The position numbers were made by a program, and so were the translations under genes. Shown one piece after another: positions 23,481 through 27,805 of a DNA stretch of 27,805 bases (within the stretch, counting starts at the first letter, position 1; each line of letters opens with the position of its first letter). The notes under the pieces were generated by a model, which did no database searches, was not told where the DNA came from, and saw only the letters and a program-made list of their open reading frames with translations. The stretch covers positions 1 through 27,805 of the forward strand of contig DAZF01000083.1 in assembly GCA_002507205.1 (NCBI GenBank). Reading direction: 5' to 3'. This DNA comes from Methanolobus sp. UBA32 (GTDB lineage: Archaea; Halobacteriota; Methanosarcinia; Methanosarcinales; Methanosarcinaceae).

Positions 23481-23627
23481 AAGATGTACCTCTGAATCCT
23501 GGATTAAAGGAATCGATTACCCATAGTCCACTAATTAAAATGTTACTGTTATTCTATAAATAGGTGTTCGTGGATTTTTTAACATGGGTTACATGCCACA
23601 ATAAATAGCCTCGGAAGCACTGATTAT

Positions 23628-23672
23628 GTAAAAAAGAATTGATTCCGGAACAATTCAAATTGATTGTGCCGG
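23628..23672 (-). terminator. Terminator of the RPA gene
   Basis: CCGG-x-ACAAT (23645-23654) pairs with ATTGT-x-CCGG (23663-23672) with one mismatch. Read on the minus strand, the stem is followed by AATCAATTCTTTTTTAC. It lies 26 bases after the RPA stop codon. Confidence 0.6.
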
Positions 23673-23697
23673 AGCTTTGATAAAAGAATTGATTTAT

Positions 23698-24825
23698 TTA
23701 ACGGATAACTATCCTTGTCCGGTTTCCTGCACTTAGTTCAATTTCATCATTGAACCCGGATTTAGAAAATGCATCAATGATTTCCACAGGCATATCAATA
23801 TCAAGCTGGTCCACAAGAAGGGCATGGTCTCCCCATAATGCAATACGAATCCTTCCGGTATCGTCTGAGACATATATGTTTGAAACCATATTCACAGTCC
23901 CATCATCACGGTCGAATTCCCTTATTTCTCCAAGACCTGACACCTGGCCTGAAATAGAATATGATTCACCGGGTACGATATCAGCTATGGATGTAAAATC
24001 TTCCTTGAATTCGACCTCATCCTCTATTTTCCTGATTGTACTGCGGTTTCCAATCTGCATTTCCACCTGCTGGTTGAAATTGTTCTCTCTGGCATATCCG
24101 TTGATTATTTCTACGGAATCATCTATTTGTAGTTCCTTTGTGAGGTCTGCAGTCTCATCCCAGAGGGTCACTCTTATCTTCCCGGTTTCATCACCGATCA
24201 TGATGTTTGCGACTTTCCCGGCACTACCATCTTTTTTATTGAACGTTCTGGTGTCGGATATGTCAAGTATCCTGCCGCGTATGTTAAGGTCGCCCATACC
24301 ATTCTTGATATCTTCTATCTTCTTTGAATCGATACGTGCCTCAACCTTTTCATCCGTTTCACAGAAAACCCCGTTGTTCCCTATATTGACTTCGATGCCT
24401 GAGTATCCTTCCTTTACGTAACCGGCTATCTGGTAATTCTGACCAACTTCGATCTGTCCGTTCTTCACAAGGTCTGCCCTGTCATCCCATAATGTAATGC
24501 GTATGGATCCGGTTTCATCTGCAATGACAACATTTGCAACCCTGCCAACGGTGCCATCATTTCGGTTGAATTCCTTTGCAGGAAAAACAGACATGATCTT
24601 TCCAATGAACTTGACATTACCACTGTTTGGAGTTATTCCTGATATTTTCTGTAGCTGGCTCTCTCCTGTATCACTGGCTCCATGGTCATGGGCCACAAGC
24701 ATGGCGGCTGTCCTGACGTCACAGAGTCCGCTCATTTGTTCCACTTTCTCTTCGACCTCACGTGTAAAATCCTCTTTGCTGATGACGCCGCCGAGTTTTT
24801 CATATATGTCATTTATCTCGTCCAT
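23698..24825 (-). CDS. Replication protein A-like single-stranded DNA-binding protein with three OB folds
   Basis: A 375-residue ssDNA-binding protein. After an N-terminal helical domain (1-65, MDEINDIYEKLGG and KVEQMSGLCDVRTAAML) come three OB folds of similar sequence at about 71-155, 179-265 and 288-375. Each carries the repeat theme 'GxV-x-EFxRxDGT-x-GxVxNxxIxDETGxIRxTLWDD' (for example GTVGRVANVVIADETGSIRI). Methanosarcina acetivorans has RPA forms with four or two OB folds, some with a zinc finger; no zinc finger is seen here. ATG 24825 has AGGG about eight bases upstream. A monocistronic unit with its own terminator. It covers ssDNA in replication and repair. Confidence 0.9.
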   Translation of the reverse strand: MDEINDIYEKLGGVISKEDFTREVEEKVEQMSGLCDVRTAAMLVAHDHGASDTGESQLQKISGITPNSGNVKFIGKIMSVFPAKEFNRNDGTVGRVANVVIADETGSIRITLWDDRADLVKNGQIEVGQNYQIAGYVKEGYSGIEVNIGNNGVFCETDEKVEARIDSKKIEDIKNGMGDLNIRGRILDISDTRTFNKKDGSAGKVANIMIGDETGKIRVTLWDETADLTKELQIDDSVEIINGYARENNFNQQVEMQIGNRSTIRKIEDEVEFKEDFTSIADIVPGESYSISGQVSGLGEIREFDRDDGTVNMVSNIYVSDDTGRIRIALWGDHALLVDQLDIDMPVEIIDAFSKSGFNDEIELSAGNRTRIVIR

Positions 24826-24984
24826 AATAATACCCTGAAAACTGAATTAATGCATTAAATGATGATCCATCTACCTTTCAACTAGTCTAGTATTCTCTTA
24901 GATAATTAATCTAACGAAGATGTTTATAAAAATCCTGTTTTATGATTATCTACCAATAATATTATGTTTATTCCGTCATTTTAA

Positions 24985-24995
24985 TAAGATATATT
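24985..24995 (+). promoter_or_regulatory. TATA box of kptA
   Basis: ATAAGATATATTA, centred about 24990, lies roughly 30 bases before ATG 25023 and 15 before ATG 25005. The spacing favours a leaderless start at 25023. Confidence 0.45.
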
Positions 24996-25022
24996 AATTA
25001 TAAGATGTATTTGCAAGATATC

Positions 25023-25658
25023 ATGATCCGTAAATGTAAAGAGCATGGCTATTTCAGGGGAGAGGTCTGCCCTGATTGTGGAGAAGAAGGACGTTATGTG
25101 CTGGATGATGATCGGGAAGAGCGTCTTGGAAGGTTTGTTTCCGGTGCATTGAGACACTTCCCTGAAGATGTGGGCATTGAAATGGACTCTCTGGGCTGGG
25201 TCGAGCTGGGTCAACTCTGCGATGTCATGAAAAAGCGCTACAAATGGGGAACCATGGAGCGTCTGATCTCACTTGTCGAATCCGATAAAAAAGGGCGGTA
25301 CGAGATAGATGATGGCTTCATAAGGGCAAGATATGGTCACTCAGTAGATGTGGATCTTATCTCTGATTACCCTGAAAATGAGCTGCCTTACCTGTACTAC
25401 GGTGTCAGTCAGGAAGAAGCGGACATGTTACTTGACAATGGTATCTTCCCTATCAGGCAGTGTTACGTGCATCTTAGTACCTCATTTGAAAAATCAAGGG
25501 AAGCTGCTTCAGTTCATACGGATAACCCTGTTATCATAGAAATTGACGCAAGTGCTGCCCAGCAGGACGGAGTCGATATTGTTACCGTAAATGCTGATAT
25601 TGTCCTTGCAAGGGGAATTCCTCCTGAGTATCTTACTATTGTAGAATCCGAAGAATGA
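25023..25658 (+). CDS. kptA: tRNA 2'-phosphotransferase / NAD-dependent RNA 2'-phosphate remover (KptA/Tpt1)
   Basis: A 211-residue enzyme that moves an RNA 2'-phosphate to NAD+, leaving 2'-OH and ADP-ribose 1'',2''-cyclic phosphate. The archaeal N-terminal zinc ribbon is present (Cys5, His8, Cys16, Cys19 in MIRKCKEHGYFRGEVCPDCG). Tpt1 motifs follow: GRFVSGALRHFPEDVGI (Arg44-His45), FIRARYGHSVDVDL (Arg101), LYYGVS and IRQCYVHLS (Arg145), so the Arg-His-Arg-Arg set looks intact; LYYGVS replaces the LYHGT of many bacterial and yeast enzymes. ATG 25023 is chosen since the zinc ribbon begins just after MIRK; ATG 25005 is in frame. Archaeal tRNA splicing by RtcB should not create 2'-phosphates, so the natural substrate is unclear. 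The gene converges on rtcA. Confidence 0.9.
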   Translation: MIRKCKEHGYFRGEVCPDCGEEGRYVLDDDREERLGRFVSGALRHFPEDVGIEMDSLGWVELGQLCDVMKKRYKWGTMERLISLVESDKKGRYEIDDGFIRARYGHSVDVDLISDYPENELPYLYYGVSQEEADMLLDNGIFPIRQCYVHLSTSFEKSREAASVHTDNPVIIEIDASAAQQDGVDIVTVNADIVLARGIPPEYLTIVESEE

Positions 25659-25668
25659 TTCTCATTCT
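25652..25668. terminator. Palindrome joining the stop codons of kptA and rtcA
   Basis: AGAATGA and TCATTCT are exact seven-base arms around TTC. The left arm holds the kptA TGA and the right arm the rtcA stop (minus strand). It may end both convergent messages or stabilise their 3' ends. No T-run follows on either strand. Confidence 0.45.
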
Positions 25669-26657
25669 ACGGATATTTCTGTCAGGCCGTTGATTTCGGT
25701 AATTTTGAAGTGTACGCCAAGGAACTGTTCGGTTACGTGGATATTTGTCAGGCAATGTGGTGTAAGCTTTCTGGTTGTGAATGACCCGCTTCCTGCAAGT
25801 CCCATGTAAGGGATCAACTGGTCAGCCAGATGGGTGTCAACGGCTTCCCTGGATAGCAGTTCATCGAGCAACATCTGTGCAGCCTGACTACCAACCTTTT
25901 CCGAAGGAAGTCCTTTTTTTCCGATATTTACAGATCCTATGAGGCCGGACCATAGTGTGATTCCGCTTCCTGTCGAGAGATAATTTTCTGCTTTGCTGCT
26001 AATATGCGCTTCCATTCCATTTTCTTCCAGCACTTTTTTAGCAGAATCAGCCTGTCTTTTTGCTACATGTTCAGGCAGGTTGGAACAATGCGAGATTCCA
26101 TATATCTCGTTTTTTTCTCTTTTAAAGTCCACTCCTTTTATCCTGGAGGGGTCTATCTCTATTTCCACTGCACCCCCTCCCTTTGGATAATATCCACGCT
26201 CAATAAGTCTTATACTGGCTCTGCATCCTATTTTTGACAGAGCTTTTAATGTGACTTCCTTCATGTAGTCTATTGATGGTGACCATGCAACATCGTTTCC
26301 TCCCGTAATCCTAAGCGATGTCCTTTCAGGAGAATAAGCTGCTATCGGCATTATCGATTGTATAAGTAGGGGTATACTTCCTGCTGTCCCTATGGATATG
26401 TTTGCTTTAACCCCCTTTATTTCCGATGGAGATAAGTATATCTGGGTGGAACCCGGAAAAAGTCCCTTGATGTCGGCATCACACATCATGGCAATGGTTT
26501 CGATGGATTTGAGATGCTGGGGCTTTAACCCTTCTTTTTGACGATTGCGGCGTATGTTTTTTATCGTGACATCTTCTTTTATTATTGCAGAGAGAGCAAC
26601 AGCTGTTCTTAGTATCTGCCCTCCGCCTTCTCCATAGGATCCGTCTATTTCTATCAT
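25662..26657 (-). CDS. rtcA: RNA 3'-terminal phosphate cyclase (RtcA)
   Basis: A 331-residue enzyme that converts RNA 3'-phosphate to a 2',3'-cyclic phosphate through an adenylated histidine, and can also adenylate 5'-phosphate ends. The N-terminus IEIDGSYGEGGGQILRTAV is the RtcA signature. GTAGSIPLLIQSIMP and RGYYPKGGGAVEIEI follow, and the catalytic His276 lies in THLADQLIPYMGLAGSG. Length is normal. The cyclic phosphate it makes is a substrate for RtcB, the archaeal tRNA ligase. The ATG at 26657 overlaps the stop of the upstream flavin oxidoreductase by 4 bp (ATGA), so the two are translationally coupled. It converges on kptA with three bases between. Confidence 0.95.
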   Translation of the reverse strand: MIEIDGSYGEGGGQILRTAVALSAIIKEDVTIKNIRRNRQKEGLKPQHLKSIETIAMMCDADIKGLFPGSTQIYLSPSEIKGVKANISIGTAGSIPLLIQSIMPIAAYSPERTSLRITGGNDVAWSPSIDYMKEVTLKALSKIGCRASIRLIERGYYPKGGGAVEIEIDPSRIKGVDFKREKNEIYGISHCSNLPEHVAKRQADSAKKVLEENGMEAHISSKAENYLSTGSGITLWSGLIGSVNIGKKGLPSEKVGSQAAQMLLDELLSREAVDTHLADQLIPYMGLAGSGSFTTRKLTPHCLTNIHVTEQFLGVHFKITEINGLTEISVE

Positions 26658-27805
26658 GTCTTTATTTTACGCATTTTTTTCAATGCACCCTTTGCAGCAA
26701 AACTTGTAGGGTCTATAAGCACCGATACTGGTGGAGCATAACATGTCTCAATATTTGCCAGTTCATCAACAGTCGTTCTTTTTTTGATGGCAAGTGTGAG
26801 TGCATCTATACGTTCTTTCACGCCTTCTCCTCCAACGATCTGTGCTCCTACAAGGTATCTTTCACTGAATATGAGCTTGATGAAAAGTTTGCTGCCCCCC
26901 GGATAATAATCTGCCCTTGTGGAACCGGTGGCTATTCCAGTTACTATTCTGATGTTATGTTCCATTGCTTCTCTGGATGTGATCCCGGTGGTTCCTACCT
27001 GTAATTCTCCTATGACAGCTATCCAGGGATTAAGTATAGGACCAAATTCAGCAGGGCTTGAAGTAAGGTTGTTCGTTATGATGCCAGCCATTCTTCTTGC
27101 AGTGCTTGCAACCTGGCTTAACATTGCCTTTCCGGTTATCAGGTCATGGACTTCGACACATTCCCCGCCACAGTAGATGTCCGGGTGGTATTTGCCTCCG
27201 ATAGAAGGGTGCAAATATTCGTTCACAATTATCCCTCCTGTGTCCCCTATATCAATTCCTGCAATGGATGCCAGTTTATTCTCAGGTTCAACTCCTGTGG
27301 CTATTATTACGAGGTCTGCCGGAAATTCGGTAGAATCAATTGTAACGGATTCCACATACGTTTCCCCGTTAATTGATTCTGGTATGTGGTCTGTTATAAT
27401 TTTGACTCCAAGAGATTCAAGATGTTCCTGTACTGATTCTGCCATGTCAGCGTCAATGTTGTGTGAGAGGATCGATGAACTTCTGTTGAGAAGGATAGTG
27501 TTTATGTTCCTTTGGGAAGTGGCTGCAGCAAGTTCCGAACCAATGGAGCCTCCTCCAATTATAACGATATTTGATGCGTTGGTAAGCGCTTCTTCTATTT
27601 TCATGGCATCTGAGAGTGTTCTCAGGGTGAATACATTTTGGAGGTCTGTTCCCCTGGTATTCCGGGGTATCTTTGGTTTGCTGCCTGTGGCTATTACAAG
27701 TTTGTCAAAGTGGTATTTTTGTCCGCCGGAGCTGACGGTGTGGCCTTCAATGTCCATGGAATCTATTCTGGTTTCAAGTCGCAGGTCTATTCCCATATCT
27801 TTGAA
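26654..27805 (-). CDS. FAD/NAD(P)-dependent disulfide oxidoreductase family protein (NADH oxidase/CoA-disulfide reductase-like), N-terminus beyond window
   Basis: At least 383 residues are visible; the frame is open to the right edge, so the N-terminal FAD-binding GxGxxG and any redox cysteine lie outside. The remaining sequence has the family's DKLVIATGSKPKIP motif, the NAD(P)-binding IVIIGGGSIGSELAA, ATGVEPENKLA, the second FAD motif around HPDIYCGGECVEV, and a C-terminal dimerisation domain starting about GPILNPWIAVIGELQVG. Relatives include NADH oxidases, CoA-disulfide reductases and nitrite reductase-like flavoproteins. The stop overlaps the rtcA ATG, so it is the upstream partner in an operon. 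Without the N-terminus the specific reaction cannot be assigned. Confidence 0.87.
   Translation of the reverse strand, partial: FKDMGIDLRLETRIDSMDIEGHTVSSGGQKYHFDKLVIATGSKPKIPRNTRGTDLQNVFTLRTLSDAMKIEEALTNASNIVIIGGGSIGSELAAATSQRNINTILLNRSSSILSHNIDADMAESVQEHLESLGVKIITDHIPESINGETYVESVTIDSTEFPADLVIIATGVEPENKLASIAGIDIGDTGGIIVNEYLHPSIGGKYHPDIYCGGECVEVHDLITGKAMLSQVASTARRMAGIITNNLTSSPAEFGPILNPWIAVIGELQVGTTGITSREAMEHNIRIVTGIATGSTRADYYPGGSKLFIKLIFSERYLVGAQIVGGEGVKERIDALTLAIKKRTTVDELANIETCYAPPVSVLIDPTSFAAKGALKKMRKIKT

Noticed and set aside
23632..23696. Direct repeat AAAAGAATTGATT twice near the RPA 3' end, considered as an attachment site or insertion scar
   Set aside because: Short, AT-rich and without any integrase, transposase or mobile gene nearby; better explained by the terminator region.
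23750..24421. 223-codon plus-strand frame within the RPA gene
   Set aside because: Serine-rich antisense of the repeated OB folds; no start signal.
1..27805. CRISPR arrays, insertion sequences, prophage or known defence operons
   Set aside because: No regularly spaced repeats, transposase or integrase motifs, or phage structural genes are visible; the HerA protein is paired with NurA and not with a Sir2-type defence partner.

Overview
The window looks like chromosomal DNA of a euryarchaeal methanogen, most probably a member of the Methanosarcinales (Methanolobus/Methanococcoides-like). This is inferred from the porCDA gene order for pyruvate:ferredoxin oxidoreductase, the HerA-NurA pair, archaeal UPF0200/UPF0201 proteins, a SelB-like EF-Tu relative, an Rnl3-type RNA ligase, multi-OB-fold RPA, TATA-type promoters close to start codons, and GGTGA/GGAGG ribosome binding sites. 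I see no phage, insertion sequence or CRISPR array. The species cannot be fixed from sequence reading alone.

Layout. 1-1290 (minus): porC-porD-porA, the last cut by the window edge, preceded by a strong hairpin at 1369-1447. 1565-4457: a tRNA-dihydrouridine synthase divergent from a UPF0200 kinase-like, UPF0201 and TIM-barrel epimerase operon; a 19-bp palindrome lies in the shared upstream region. 4511-4832: a 56-residue ribbon-helix-helix protein and tRNA-Lys(CUU). 4916-8022 (minus): nurA-herA DNA end-resection pair. 8325-10262: a sodium:solute symporter with a cytoplasmic tail. 10443-13555: a small unknown protein, a core-MetE-like protein with an altered zinc site, a secreted subtilase, and a 3' remnant of a second metE-like gene. 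13648-16727 (minus): a second, larger secreted subtilase with a PKD domain and a SpoIIM-family membrane protein. 16821-18110 (plus): a single-domain KaiC-like ATPase and a disordered partner.

18121-23480 (minus) is the most unusual part. Two four-CBS proteins, an Rnl3 RNA ligase and a degenerate SelB-like GTPase lie head to tail. Upstream are a small zinc-knuckle protein, a previously unmarked 50-codon ORF whose UGA is followed at once by a hairpin and 24 more open codons, and a CBS plus zinc-ribbon protein. 23698-27805 carries a three-OB RPA, tRNA 2'-phosphotransferase (KptA), RNA 3'-phosphate cyclase (RtcA) and a partial flavin disulfide reductase whose stop overlaps the rtcA start.

How the genes may work together: three RNA-end-processing enzymes (Rnl3, KptA, RtcA) lie within about 7.5 kb, mixed with adenine-nucleotide-sensing CBS proteins and a ribosome-related SelB-like protein. 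A ligand-controlled RNA repair or translation-recovery module is the best candidate for an undescribed system here, but this is inference from gene order.
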